A stretch of DNA of 36,912 nucleotides from an uncultured Christensenellaceae bacterium (GTDB lineage Bacteria > Bacillota > Clostridia > Christensenellales > UBA3700), in contig CALWRI010000002.1 of NCBI GenBank assembly GCA_944383905.1, positions 1 to 36,912 of the forward strand. The letters are read 5' to 3'. Shown here one piece after another: positions 22,184-31,229 of the stretch (position 1 is its first letter; each line of letters starts with the position of its first letter). The translations under genes were made by a program, and so were the position numbers. Below the pieces are notes generated by a model that was not told the origin of the DNA, did not search any database, and was given only the letters and a program-made list of their open reading frames with translations.

Positions 22184-22477
22184 TCAGATCTCGAGGAGAT
22201 GTTTTACTCCCTCTTTCGTCGAAACCTTGTAAAGCGTGATCTTGTTGCCGAGCACCTGCACGACCTCCGCACCCGCGCCGAGCGCAACTTCTCCCGCTAT
22301 TTCCTTTGCCGTATAATCGCAGTTTTTGAGCACGTTAATCTTGACGAGCTCGTGCGCCTGCAACTGTTCCGTCAACTGAACGACGACCTCCTCCGTCACC
22401 CCGTTTTTGCCTATATGCGTGGTCGGCTGAAGGGTCATTGCGATACTTCTCAATTTTGCTCTCTCTTTGGCAGTCAT
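22184..22477 (-). CDS. yhbY: CRS1/YhbY-type RNA-binding protein
   Basis: A 97-residue KH-like RNA-binding protein that associates with pre-50S ribosomes in its family. The signature is LQPTTHIGKNGVTEEVV followed by LKNC (the HxGKxG and K motifs of the CRM domain) and the closing VQVLGNKITLYK. It starts 3 nt after the obgE stop, with GGAGTGAG before the ATG. The pairing with the ribosome-assembly GTPase Obg fits its role. Confidence 0.95.
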   Translation of the reverse strand: MTAKERAKLRSIAMTLQPTTHIGKNGVTEEVVVQLTEQLQAHELVKINVLKNCDYTAKEIAGEVALGAGAEVVQVLGNKITLYKVSTKEGVKHLLEI

Positions 22478-22480
22478 AAC

Positions 22481-23734
22481 TCACTCCGTATATTCGAATT
22501 CTATATCGAGGATACGCACGACGTCTCCGTCCTCTATCCCCTTTTCTCTCAACGCGTCGTAAACGCCCAGCTTCTGCAATCTGCTCTGGAAGTATTGGAA
22601 AGACTCGTAATCGCTGAGCACGACTATCCTCGCGAGATAATTCACGAGACCGCCCGAAACGACGAAAGCTCCGTCGTCCGCAATCTCCACCTCGAAGCCG
22701 CCCTGTTCGTCCTCCTCGACGTAAGTCGCCTCGAACGGCGTCGTCTTCGGGAGCGTGGGCAGTATGCGCGCGATCTCGGCAAGCAGGTCTTTGAGTCCGC
22801 TGTTTGTCGCCGCGCTGACTCTGATCACCTTTTTGCCCGACTTCTTCTCGAATTCCACAATCTTGGAATCGTCTTCGAGCAGGTCGCATTTGTTGGCGCA
22901 GATTATCTGCGGCAGAGAGCCGAGTTTTTCGCTGTATTGCGACAGCTCGTTGTTTATCTTGACGTAATCGTCGTAAGGATCCCTGCCTTCGCTGCCCGAA
23001 ATATCGACGACGTGCACAATGAGTCGCACGCGCTCGATATGGCGCAAAAACCTCGTGCCGAGACCCGCGCCCTGCCACGCGCCTTCGATAAGTCCCGGAA
23101 TATCCGCGACGACGAAACGCTGATCGTAATATTCGGCAACGCCGAGATTAGGATTGAGGGTCGTGAAATGGTAGTTGGCTATTTTGGGTCTTGCGCCGGA
23201 CACGACGGACAGTATCGTCGATTTGCCCACGTTGGGGAATCCGACGAGTCCGACGTCCGCGATCGTTTTGAGTTCGAGAGTAAGTTCTCTCTCCTTCGTC
23301 GTCACGCCTCTGTGACTGAAATGAGGCGCGCGGCGTTGAGCGGTCGCGAATCTCGCGTTACCTTTGCCTCCCTTGCCGCCCTTTTCGCATACGAAAGTGC
23401 TGCCGGGATAAAACATATCCGCGAGTATCGTATTTGTCTTTTTATCCTTGATTATCGTACCGCAGGGGACCTTGATTATCATGTCCTTTCCGCTCTTTCC
23501 GGTGCAGTTCTTCGCGCCGCCTTTCATGCCGTCTTCGGCACGGAAATGCTTTGCGTAGCGGAAATCGATAAGCGTAGCCGACGTGTCCTCGGCAACGAAG
23601 ATCACGTCTCCGCCCTTGCCGCCGTCTCCTCCGTCGGGTCCGCCGTTCGCGACGTACTTTTCGGTATGAAAAGAGATTGCGCCGTCGCCGCCGTTTCCTG
23701 CTTTTACGAATATCGTCGCTATATCGAGAAACAT
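22481..23734 (-). CDS. obgE: GTPase Obg (CgtA)
   Basis: A 417-residue essential GTPase in 50S assembly and stress control. The glycine-rich Obg fold is at 1-157 (KAGNGGDGAISF, GGPDGGDGGKGGDV, CEKGGKGGKGNARFA). The G domain has G1 GFPNVGKST, G2 FTT, G3 DIPG, G4 NKCD and G5 SAAT, and a C-terminal OCT domain lies at about 340-417. The switch II region reads GAWQGAGLG where GASEGVGLG or similar is usual. The start MFLDIATI is used because it has a GGAGTG site; a longer frame would run into nfnB. It follows nfnB by 7 nt. Confidence 0.97.
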   Translation of the reverse strand: MFLDIATIFVKAGNGGDGAISFHTEKYVANGGPDGGDGGKGGDVIFVAEDTSATLIDFRYAKHFRAEDGMKGGAKNCTGKSGKDMIIKVPCGTIIKDKKTNTILADMFYPGSTFVCEKGGKGGKGNARFATAQRRAPHFSHRGVTTKERELTLELKTIADVGLVGFPNVGKSTILSVVSGARPKIANYHFTTLNPNLGVAEYYDQRFVVADIPGLIEGAWQGAGLGTRFLRHIERVRLIVHVVDISGSEGRDPYDDYVKINNELSQYSEKLGSLPQIICANKCDLLEDDSKIVEFEKKSGKKVIRVSAATNSGLKDLLAEIARILPTLPKTTPFEATYVEEDEQGGFEVEIADDGAFVVSGGLVNYLARIVVLSDYESFQYFQSRLQKLGVYDALREKGIEDGDVVRILDIEFEYTE

Positions 23735-23741
23735 ATCGGGA

Positions 23742-25121
23742 TCACTCCACTCCGAGCTGTTCCGCAATCGCCTTTGCGGCTTTTCTGCCCGCGCCCATTG
23801 CGAGGATTACCGTCGCGGCGCCCGTAACTGCGTCGCCGCCTGCGTATATTCCCTTGACGTTGGTCATCATCGTATCCTCGTTGACGACAATCGTGCCTTT
23901 TTGCGAAAACTCTATATCCTTGCATGACTTGCGAATGAGAGGATTGGGACTCGTGCCGAGTGAAACGATAACCTGGTCGACGTCTATGACATACTCGCTT
24001 CCCTCGATCGGAACGGGACGACGTCTGCCGGACGCGTCCGGTTCGCCCAGCTCCATCTTCACGCACTTGATGCCGGAGACCCTGCCGTTCTCGCCGAGGA
24101 TCTCGACGGGGTTTGTCAGAAGCACGAATTCGATGCCTTCCTCTTCGGCGTGCATGATCTCCTCTCCTCTCGCGGGCATTTCCTCGCGACCGCGGCGATA
24201 GATTATGTAGACGTGCTCGCCGTTTATTCTCTTTGCGGTGCGCGCCGCGTCCATAGCCACGTTGCCCGCGCCTATTACTGCAACCTTCTTGCCGCAGTAT
24301 ACGGGAGTGACGGCGTCCTCTTTGTACGCCTTCATAAGGTTGACTCTCGTCAGAAACTCGTTGGCGGAGCTGACGCCGTTGAGGTTCTCGCCGGGTATGT
24401 TCATAAACTGCGGGAGACCCGCGCCGGTGCCGATGAATATGGCGTCGTACTGCTGTTGCAACTCCTCTATCGTGATCGTCTTTCCGACGACGGTATTCAG
24501 TTTTATCTCAACGCCGAGAGCCTTGAGCTTGTCGATCTCCTTTGCGACGACGTCGTCTTTAGGCAGTCTGAATTCGGGTATTCCGTAAACGAGAACGCCG
24601 CCCGCCTTGTGGAACGCCTCGAAAACGGTGACCTGCATACCGCGCATAGCGCAGTCCGCCGCGCAGGTAAGACCGCTGGGGCCGCTGCCGATAACGGCGA
24701 CCTTTTTGCCGTTGGACGGCTTCTTTTGCGGAACGATGGAATTTTTGAGCGCATAGTCTCCGACATATCTTTCGAGCGCGCCGATAGCGACGCTTCCGCC
24801 GAGTTTAGCCTTTCTGACGCATAAGTTTTCGCACTGTTTTTCCTGCGGGCACACTCTGCCGCATATCGCGGGCAAAAGCGTATCCTTGCTTATGCTCTCG
24901 ACCGCGCCGTCCACGTCGTTCTGTTTGAGACGCGCGATAAACGCGGGAATATCAATCCCTACGGGGCAACCCTTGCGACAGGGAGCGGCTTTGCAGCCGA
25001 GACATCTGTCCGCTTCGGCAAGCATGAGCTTTTCGTCAAAGCCGAGACTGACCTCTTTGAAGTTTTGTATTCTCTCTTTGGGATCCTGATGAATGGTCTT
25101 GTTTCTTTCGCTGTTATTCAT
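23742..25121 (-). CDS. Glutamate synthase small-subunit-like flavoprotein, NfnB/SudA type
   Basis: A 459-residue iron-sulphur flavoprotein. Two [4Fe-4S]-type cysteine groups (C40, C43, C48, C52 and C87, C91, C97, C101) are followed by FAD site AVIGSGPSGLT and NADPH site AVIGAGNVAMDAA. Alone it would be annotated as GltA, the NADPH-dependent glutamate synthase small subunit. Directly upstream, 2 nt away, is the partner flavoprotein with a [2Fe-2S] site, the gene pair of electron-bifurcating NfnAB (NADH:ferredoxin:NADP oxidoreductase) or sulfide dehydrogenase SudAB. No glutamate synthase large subunit is nearby, which favours NfnB. GAGAGG lies 6 nt before the chosen ATG. Confidence 0.9.
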   Translation of the reverse strand: MNNSERNKTIHQDPKERIQNFKEVSLGFDEKLMLAEADRCLGCKAAPCRKGCPVGIDIPAFIARLKQNDVDGAVESISKDTLLPAICGRVCPQEKQCENLCVRKAKLGGSVAIGALERYVGDYALKNSIVPQKKPSNGKKVAVIGSGPSGLTCAADCAMRGMQVTVFEAFHKAGGVLVYGIPEFRLPKDDVVAKEIDKLKALGVEIKLNTVVGKTITIEELQQQYDAIFIGTGAGLPQFMNIPGENLNGVSSANEFLTRVNLMKAYKEDAVTPVYCGKKVAVIGAGNVAMDAARTAKRINGEHVYIIYRRGREEMPARGEEIMHAEEEGIEFVLLTNPVEILGENGRVSGIKCVKMELGEPDASGRRRPVPIEGSEYVIDVDQVIVSLGTSPNPLIRKSCKDIEFSQKGTIVVNEDTMMTNVKGIYAGGDAVTGAATVILAMGAGRKAAKAIAEQLGVE

Positions 25122-25123
25122 TG

Positions 25124-25939
25124 TCAACCTCTCAATTTGCACTTGCCTTCGTGCTCTCTGTAAAATCCCGAGCGGTTCATCGCTTCGGCGAAATCCACTT
25201 TGTGTCCGTCGAATTCGGGTCCGTCCACGCAGGCGTACTTTGTCTTTCCGTCAACGGTGAGTCTGCAACCTCCGCACATACCCGTACCGTCGACCATGAT
25301 GCTGTTCATGCTGACGATCGTGTGTATGCCGTAACCGCGCGTGAGCTCGCTGACGTTTCTCATCATTATCATGGGTCCGACGACGAAAACGCAGTCTATC
25401 TTCTCTCCGCTGTCTATAAGCTGCTGAAGAACGGTGGTGACGAAACCTTTGGTGCCGAGAGAACCGTCGTCAGTCGCGATGAGCAGCTCCTTGCTGTTCT
25501 CTCTGAACTCGTCTATGCTGAAGAGCAGCTCCTTCGTCCTCGCGCCTATTATCGTGGTGCAGGGTTTGCCCTGTGCCATGCGCAGTTTAGCCTGCGGATA
25601 TATTACTGCGCAACCTATGCCGCCTCCCACGAGCACGACGTTTTCGTACTCGGAAAGGTCGGTTGCGTTGCCGAGAGGTCCGACCATATCGTGAATGAAA
25701 TCGCCCTCTTTGAGCTCACCCATCTTGTGGGTGCTGTATCCGACGTCCTGGACGAGCAAAGTGATCGTGCCCGCCTCAGAATCGTAATCGCATATCGTAA
25801 ACGGGACTCTCTCCCCGTCTTCGTCGACGCGCAGGATAATAAACTGTCCCGGCTTGCAGTGCGTCGCGATCTCTTTCGCTTCGATGAGGTATTGCTTTAC
25901 CCTCGGAGCTATGTCGACGATTTTCAGAATCTTGTTCAT
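25124..25939 (-). CDS. FAD/NAD-binding oxidoreductase subunit, NfnA/SudB type
   Basis: The 271-residue partner of the gene downstream. A ferredoxin-NADP reductase fold has an FAD site near RVPFTICD (about 64-71) and an NAD site VGGGIGCAVIYP. A C-terminal [2Fe-2S] region follows with the cysteines of GMCGGCRLTVDG and YACVDGPEFDG. Together the pair can couple NADH, ferredoxin and NADP, feeding NADPH to biosynthesis. A dihydroorotate dehydrogenase electron-transfer subunit (PyrK) is the closest alternative, but the GltA-like partner and the C-terminal HKVDFAEAM tail favour NfnA/SudB. AGGAGG lies 9 nt before the ATG. Confidence 0.9.
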   Translation of the reverse strand: MNKILKIVDIAPRVKQYLIEAKEIATHCKPGQFIILRVDEDGERVPFTICDYDSEAGTITLLVQDVGYSTHKMGELKEGDFIHDMVGPLGNATDLSEYENVVLVGGGIGCAVIYPQAKLRMAQGKPCTTIIGARTKELLFSIDEFRENSKELLIATDDGSLGTKGFVTTVLQQLIDSGEKIDCVFVVGPMIMMRNVSELTRGYGIHTIVSMNSIMVDGTGMCGGCRLTVDGKTKYACVDGPEFDGHKVDFAEAMNRSGFYREHEGKCKLRG

Positions 25940-25969
25940 ATCTGAAATCCTCCTAAAAAATTATGTGCA

Positions 25970-26632
25970 TTAATTTTCCGTTTTAACGGGATTTCCGCAG
26001 ATCTGCGCATAGTAGTCACAGTATTCGCAGATCGTGCATTTGTCGCATTCGGGATTCCTCGCCTTGCAGACGTATCTGCCGTGATGTATGAGCAGGTGAT
26101 GCGCCTCTGTCCATCTCCGTTCCGGGATAGCGTCCGTCAACGCTTTTTCCGCGACTTCTGGTCTGTCCGTCTTTACGAATCCTATCCTGTTGGCGAGCCG
26201 CAGGACGTGGGTATCGACAGCCATTGCCTGACCGCCGAACGCAACCGCATATACGACGTTCGCCGTCTTTCTTCCCACTCCGGCAAGGGTAACGAGCTGA
26301 TCGACCCGGGACGGCACCTGACCGCCGAACCGCGTAATGACGTCGGTCGCCGCGCTGATTATGTTCGCCGCCTTGTTTTTGTAAAAGCCGCAAGAATAGA
26401 TGAGTTTCTCAAGCTCTTCTCTGTCGATATTCGCAAAGTCTTCGGGCGTGTTGTATTTCGCAAACAAAGTCTTCGTGACTTCGTTGACCCGCTTGTCCGT
26501 GCACTGCGCGCTCAGTATGACCGCGACGAGAAGCTCGAAGGGAGTGGAAAAATTCAACTCGCATACGGGCTGCGGATGTATGACGAGAAGTCTGTCGAGG
26601 ATCTTTTCCGCGACGTCGCGCTTTCCATCCAT
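25970..26632 (-). CDS. nth: Endonuclease III
   Basis: A 220-residue DNA glycosylase/AP lyase that removes oxidised pyrimidines. The HhH-GPD motif is LAGVGRKTANVV with the catalytic lysine, followed by VDTHV with the catalytic aspartate. The [4Fe-4S] pattern C-x6-C-x2-C-x5-C appears as VCKARNPECDKCTICEYC. LSAQCTDKRVN is typical of Nth. The ATG overlaps the purA stop by one base (TAATG). A longer frame that runs back into purA is a shadow of that gene. Length is normal. Confidence 0.96.
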   Translation of the reverse strand: MDGKRDVAEKILDRLLVIHPQPVCELNFSTPFELLVAVILSAQCTDKRVNEVTKTLFAKYNTPEDFANIDREELEKLIYSCGFYKNKAANIISAATDVITRFGGQVPSRVDQLVTLAGVGRKTANVVYAVAFGGQAMAVDTHVLRLANRIGFVKTDRPEVAEKALTDAIPERRWTEAHHLLIHHGRYVCKARNPECDKCTICEYCDYYAQICGNPVKTEN

Positions 26633-27906
26633 TATTTCATCACGACGTACTGCTCTCTCTCCGCGCCGACCGAAACGTAGGTTATCGGGCAGCCGACCGC
26701 CTTTTCGACGTACTTGATATAGTCGAGCGCTTCTTTGGGGAGATCGGAGACCTTGCGGCAGTTGCTGATGTCGCACTTCCAGCCCTTGAGGTACTCAATG
26801 ACCGGCTTCGCCTTGTCGAGGCGTTCTCCTCTCGGGAATTCGGTGGTCTTTTCTCCGTCTATATCGTAAGCAACGCAGACGGGAATCTCGTCGAGATAGG
26901 ACAGCACGTCCAGCTTTGTCAGAGCAAGCTCGTCCGCGCCCTGCATTTCAACGCCGTACTTCGAAGCGACGACGTCGAAAGGTCCGACTCTACGGGGTCT
27001 GCCGGTAGCCGCGCCGTATTCCGCGCCCGCCTTGCGCAGTTCATCCGCTTCCGCGCCGAACAGCTCTACTGTAAAAGGTCCTTCGCCAACGCAGGACGAA
27101 TACGCCTTCATTATGCCGAATACGTTGTCCAGCTTGTATTTGGGTATGCCCGCGCCTATCGGAGCGTATGCAGCGATGGTATTCGACGACGACGTATAAG
27201 GATTGATGCCGAAATCTATGTCGCGCAAAGCGCCGAGCTGCGCTTCGAACACGATCTTCTTGCCTGCCTTCACGCAATCGTCGAGATATTTGCCCGTGTT
27301 GCATACGAACGGTTTGAGCTTGTCGCCGTACTCTTTGAGCCACTCCATGATCTCGTCGACCTGTATCTTCGTGCTTCCGTAAGCTCTCTCTATAAACAGA
27401 TTCTTCCACTCAACGATAGAAGCGATACGTTTTTTGAGAGATTCCGGATAAAACAGATCGCCCATAGTGATTATCTTCTTCAGATATTTGTCGCCGTAAA
27501 CGGGGGCGATGCCTCTCCTCGTAGAACCGTACTTCGCGTCGCCGAGTCTGTCCTCTTCGAGGCAGTCCTGTCTGACGTGATACGGCATGCAGATGACCGC
27601 TCTTTCGCTTATCTTGAGGTTTTCGGGGGTGATTTTGACGCCCGCGTCGGTCAGACGCTTCATCTCGCCGACGAGGTGCTGCATATCGATGACCATACCG
27701 TTGCCCATCACGTTGACGACCTCGGGACGAAGTATGCCCGAAGGGATAAGGTTGAGAATGAACTTTCCGAGATGGTTGACGACGGTATGACCCGCGTTGT
27801 TGCCGCCCTGATACCTGACGACGACGTCGTAATCGCTGGACACGAGGTCGACCATTCTGCCCTTACCTTCGTCTCCCCAGTTGATGCCTACGATAGCTGT
27901 TAACAT
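26632..27906 (-). CDS. purA: Adenylosuccinate synthetase
   Basis: A 424-residue enzyme that makes adenylosuccinate from IMP and aspartate with GTP, the first step to AMP. GINWGDEGKGRMVD (phosphate loop with catalytic Asp), GGNNAGHTVV with the catalytic His, the STRRGIAPVYGDK region and ATGRPRRVG are all present. The start is the ATG of MLTAIVG, with GGAG 7 nt upstream. It lies 44 bp after the P-type ATPase and is joined to nth by a TAATG overlap. Confidence 0.98.
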   Translation of the reverse strand: MLTAIVGINWGDEGKGRMVDLVSSDYDVVVRYQGGNNAGHTVVNHLGKFILNLIPSGILRPEVVNVMGNGMVIDMQHLVGEMKRLTDAGVKITPENLKISERAVICMPYHVRQDCLEEDRLGDAKYGSTRRGIAPVYGDKYLKKIITMGDLFYPESLKKRIASIVEWKNLFIERAYGSTKIQVDEIMEWLKEYGDKLKPFVCNTGKYLDDCVKAGKKIVFEAQLGALRDIDFGINPYTSSSNTIAAYAPIGAGIPKYKLDNVFGIMKAYSSCVGEGPFTVELFGAEADELRKAGAEYGAATGRPRRVGPFDVVASKYGVEMQGADELALTKLDVLSYLDEIPVCVAYDIDGEKTTEFPRGERLDKAKPVIEYLKGWKCDISNCRKVSDLPKEALDYIKYVEKAVGCPITYVSVGAEREQYVVMK

Positions 27907-27924
27907 AGTTTTATCTCCTTTTGC

Positions 27925-27935
27925 TTGACACAAAT
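27925..27935. promoter_or_regulatory. Box upstream of purA resembling the one before valS
   Basis: TTGACACAAAT differs in one of 11 bases from TTGTCACAAAT at 16840-16850 and lies at a similar distance (about 19 nt) before its start codon. It may be chance or a shared regulatory or processing site. Confidence 0.25.
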
Positions 27936-27950
27936 TTCGTGTTTCGTACT

Positions 27951-30900
27951 TTATTTTTTGGATTTTTTATCCTTGTTTTCGAGTTTTTTGCCGCGCAGTT
28001 CTTCCCAATACTCGCGCGTTTTCTGTCTGAATTCTCTGATCTCCCTGACTAAACTGTTGAACGCGCCTATCTCCGCTCTCCAGAAGATTATCATCGGGAA
28101 GACGGCAAGCAGCATGAACACGATGTTGATCGTCATCTCCGTCGTCAGACCCGATATCGAAAGAAAGTTGCGGATGAACGACGACGTTATCGCCGCGATG
28201 TAGAGCACAAGACACATCGCGATCAGATACAACCTCTCCTTCGTGTAGGGTATGCACACCCACATAAGCACGATGAACGAAGTCAGACTCGTGACGTAAA
28301 ACGCCATAGTCGAGACCTGTGCGGAAACGTCAATGCCGACGTTGCGGTACACCCAGCAGATGATCGTGACCATCGTCGCGACGGTAAAGCCCGCCGGCAA
28401 CGCTTTTTTGAACACTTTGGACAAGAACGACCCCCTGACCTTGGAATCGTTGGGTTCGATCGCAAGGAAGAAGGACGGAAGTCCGACAAACAGACCGCTT
28501 ATGAGCGTGAGCTGTATCGGTTCGAAAGGATAGTTCATCTGAAGTATTATCAGAAGAAGGGTGAGCACAATGCTGAACGTCGTCTTGACGAGGAAGAGCG
28601 ACGCCGCGCGCTCGATGTTGTTGATGACGCGTCTGCCCTCCGCCACTACGCTGGGCAGCGCCGCGAAATCGCTGTCGAGAAGCACGAGTTGAGCGACGTT
28701 TCTGCTCGCCTCGCTTCCCGAAGCCATCGCTATCGAGCAATCCGCTTCTTTGAGCGCCATGACGTCGTTGACGCCGTCGCCCGTCATGCCCACCGTGTGC
28801 CCTTTGGATTTGAGAGCCGTCACGAGCGTCTTTTTCTGCTTTGGCGTGACCCTGCCGAATATCGTGTATTTGTCGCACGCGTCGAATATCTTTTCGTCGG
28901 TGTCAAGCTCGGTCGCGTCGATGAATTTATCCGCGCCAGCAAGTCCCGCGCGCTCCGCGACTTTGGAGACGGTCAGAGGATTGTCTCCCGAAATGACTTT
29001 GAGCTCCACGCCCTGCTTGGCGAAATATTCGAGAGTTTCCTTTGCGTTGTCTCTTATCTTGTCCGACAGCACGATGAGGGCAATCGGTTTGAGTTTTTCC
29101 CTGTCGAGATCGTCTTTGAGAGGCTGCGTGGTCCTGACGAGCACGAGAACGCGGAAGCCCTGCGCGCTGTACTCCTTCACGTCGTTTTCGACGAGAGAAT
29201 ACTTTTCTTTGAGCACGAACTCGGGCGCTCCGACTATAAATTTACCCAGGGCGCCGAAATCCGCCGCGCTCCATTTTCTCGACGACGAGAAAGGAACGGT
29301 GCCGACGACCTCGTATTTTTCGTTGCTTCTGAAATACTGCTCGAACGCCTCGAATGTGGATCCCTGCGCGCCGAGCGCCGCAACCATGTTCGCCATGATG
29401 TCGTCGACGTGCCCGAACTTGGTCGAATAAATATGAGTCTTTTCGACCTGCATACTACCTTCGGTGATCGTGCCCGTCTTGTCGAGACACAGCATATCCA
29501 CGCGCGCAAGCGTTTCGATGCTGTAAAGATCCTGCACGAGCGTGCGTTTTCTCGCCAGCTTGACGACGCCGACCGCAAGCGCGATCGATGTCAGCATCAC
29601 AAGTCCTTCGGGTATCATTCCGACAACGGAAGCCACGGTGCCCGTGACCGCCTCGTTGATCGTGGACGTCGTTACCCTGTTTGTGTAAAACATCAACAGA
29701 CCGAGCGGGAAAATCGCAAGCGTGACTATGCGAATGATCCAGTTGATAGAGCGCATGAGCTCCGACTTCGGCTTTTTGAACTTCTTTGCTTCCGCCATAA
29801 GCTTTGACGTAAAGTTGTCCTTGCCGACAGCCGTAACGCGCGCTTTGCATCCGCCGGCTTGCACGAAACTGCCGGAGTAAAGAAAGTCGCCGTTCTGCTT
29901 GTGCACGTCGTCCTGCTCGCCCGTGAGCAAAGACTCGTTGACCTCGCACTGTCCTTCGACGACTATGCTGTCCGAAGGTATCTGCATACCCTGTCGCAGT
30001 ATCATGATGTCGTCGATGACGATGTCCGAAATAGCGCATTGCGTCACCTGCCCGCTCCTTACGACGTCGACGTGCGGAGCCGCAATAAGCGACATCTTTT
30101 CAAGCACTTTCTTGCTTCTTATCTCCTGGACGACGCCGACAACGATGTTTATCGTGACGACGCCGATGAAAAGCATATTTTTGAGATCGCCGTAGACGAA
30201 TATCAGCGCGGCAAGCACAAAGTTGATGAAGTTGAAGAGCGTGAGCACGTTGGAGCGGAATATCCCGAGATAGGATTTTGAAACCACGTCGGGCTGGACG
30301 TTGTTCATTCCCCTGTTCAACCTCTCCTCTACCTGTTGCTCGTTCAGTCCGCAGGACGGATCGGGCTGGACTCTCTCAAGCTCGCCTTCGTACCTGATTT
30401 TCTTATTCTTCTTTCTGCCGGGAGCTTTTTCCTCGACCTTTTCGTCCGCGCTCTGTTCGGCGGCTGCTTCGGGAGCCGGCTCCGCGGGTTCGACCGCAAC
30501 GTCTGCCGCGACGGCGGCTTCGTCTTTGTCGTCGTCGGTTTTTTCCCCGACCGCGATCTCCTCCGTCTGCAAAGGAGCGACGATTGTTTCCGTATTCTCG
30601 GAGACATCTTGTTTTTTGCGCTTCGCTCTCGGCTTTTTTTCTTTGACGACGGCGTTGTCGTCCTCTTTCTTTTCTTCCTCTGTGACGACGGTTTCCGCGG
30701 GTTTATCCTCCTCGACGGCTTTACCTCTCTCTTTTGCCCGATCGAATTCAGAGACGTTCTCCATCTTTTCGTCGATCGCCGCGACACGCGTTCCCTTTTC
30801 TTTGAACTGTCTGGGCGCGCCCGAGCTTCTTGCCTTGCGCGTCTTCGCGCGCGCAGAAGAAGCGGCCTCGGAGTTTTTCTCCGCGGCTTTTGCTTGGCTG

Positions 30901-31001
30901 TCGGTCTCCGCCGCGGCTACTGCGTCGGAAACGGGAGTTTTTTTCTCTTTTTCCTCACCTTGAGCGGCGATTGCTTTTTTCGTCTTTCCAGAGGCTGCCA
31001 T
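27951..31001 (-). CDS. CtpE-like cation-transporting P-type ATPase with long disordered N-terminus
   Basis: A 1016-residue ion pump. Residues 1 to about 210 are a low-complexity extension rich in Ala, Glu, Lys and Asp, with no predicted fold. A full P-type ATPase follows: actuator LLTGEQD (TGE motif), membrane helix GMIPEGLVMLTS, phosphorylation site DKTGTITE at about residue 506, nucleotide domain KWSAADF, hinge MTGDGVNDVMALKEAD, and C-terminal membrane helices. PEGL and MASGSEASR resemble CtpE of Mycobacterium, a Ca2+ uptake pump, so Ca2+ or Mg2+ is the likely ion, but this is not certain. No ribosome-binding site precedes the ATG and the -10 box is 9 nt away, suggesting a leaderless transcript. 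The gene is first of the block that includes purA. Confidence 0.9.
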   Translation of the reverse strand: MAASGKTKKAIAAQGEEKEKKTPVSDAVAAAETDSQAKAAEKNSEAASSARAKTRKARSSGAPRQFKEKGTRVAAIDEKMENVSEFDRAKERGKAVEEDKPAETVVTEEEKKEDDNAVVKEKKPRAKRKKQDVSENTETIVAPLQTEEIAVGEKTDDDKDEAAVAADVAVEPAEPAPEAAAEQSADEKVEEKAPGRKKNKKIRYEGELERVQPDPSCGLNEQQVEERLNRGMNNVQPDVVSKSYLGIFRSNVLTLFNFINFVLAALIFVYGDLKNMLFIGVVTINIVVGVVQEIRSKKVLEKMSLIAAPHVDVVRSGQVTQCAISDIVIDDIMILRQGMQIPSDSIVVEGQCEVNESLLTGEQDDVHKQNGDFLYSGSFVQAGGCKARVTAVGKDNFTSKLMAEAKKFKKPKSELMRSINWIIRIVTLAIFPLGLLMFYTNRVTTSTINEAVTGTVASVVGMIPEGLVMLTSIALAVGVVKLARKRTLVQDLYSIETLARVDMLCLDKTGTITEGSMQVEKTHIYSTKFGHVDDIMANMVAALGAQGSTFEAFEQYFRSNEKYEVVGTVPFSSSRKWSAADFGALGKFIVGAPEFVLKEKYSLVENDVKEYSAQGFRVLVLVRTTQPLKDDLDREKLKPIALIVLSDKIRDNAKETLEYFAKQGVELKVISGDNPLTVSKVAERAGLAGADKFIDATELDTDEKIFDACDKYTIFGRVTPKQKKTLVTALKSKGHTVGMTGDGVNDVMALKEADCSIAMASGSEASRNVAQLVLLDSDFAALPSVVAEGRRVINNIERAASLFLVKTTFSIVLTLLLIILQMNYPFEPIQLTLISGLFVGLPSFFLAIEPNDSKVRGSFLSKVFKKALPAGFTVATMVTIICWVYRNVGIDVSAQVSTMAFYVTSLTSFIVLMWVCIPYTKERLYLIAMCLVLYIAAITSSFIRNFLSISGLTTEMTINIVFMLLAVFPMIIFWRAEIGAFNSLVREIREFRQKTREYWEELRGKKLENKDKKSKK

Positions 31002-31010
31002 ACATTAAAT

Positions 31011-31039
31011 AATATATCATTTTTATATTATTAAGTCAA
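31011..31039 (-). promoter_or_regulatory. Promoter of the P-type ATPase gene, predicted near-leaderless
   Basis: On the minus strand TTGACT (31034-31039), a 17-nt spacer and TATATT (31011-31016) end 9 nt before the ATG at 31001. Transcription should begin 2-4 nt before the start codon, and no Shine-Dalgarno-like sequence fits between. Confidence 0.65.
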
Positions 31040-31171
31040 TAAATTATTGCCCATGCGCTCGTCTTTTACTCTCCTTTTCGGGCTTGAGTAGCGGCGTTGC
31101 CGGGACAAAGCGGATACCCCGGCGTTTTCTCTGTCCGTTTTGGCAAGAGGCTCGCCCTTCGGTTAAAAAAC

Positions 31172-31197
31172 AAAAAAATTACCCCTTGCGGGGTAAT
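31172..31197 (-). terminator. Terminator of the aromatic amino acid operon
   Basis: On the minus strand ATTACCCC-GCAA-GGGGTAAT is followed by seven T residues, about 30 nt after the tyrA stop. Between it and the P-type ATPase promoter I see only an imperfect GCCGGG/CCCGGC inverted repeat (about 31101-31125). Confidence 0.9.
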
Positions 31198-31229
31198 CCG
31201 ACTTCGTTTTTTGAAAAACACAACGGAGA

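Noticed and set aside
31098..31126. GCCGGG/CCCGGC inverted repeat as a plus-strand terminator
   Set aside because: The spacer is long, the following tract is interrupted (GTTTTCTCTG) and no plus-strand gene precedes it.
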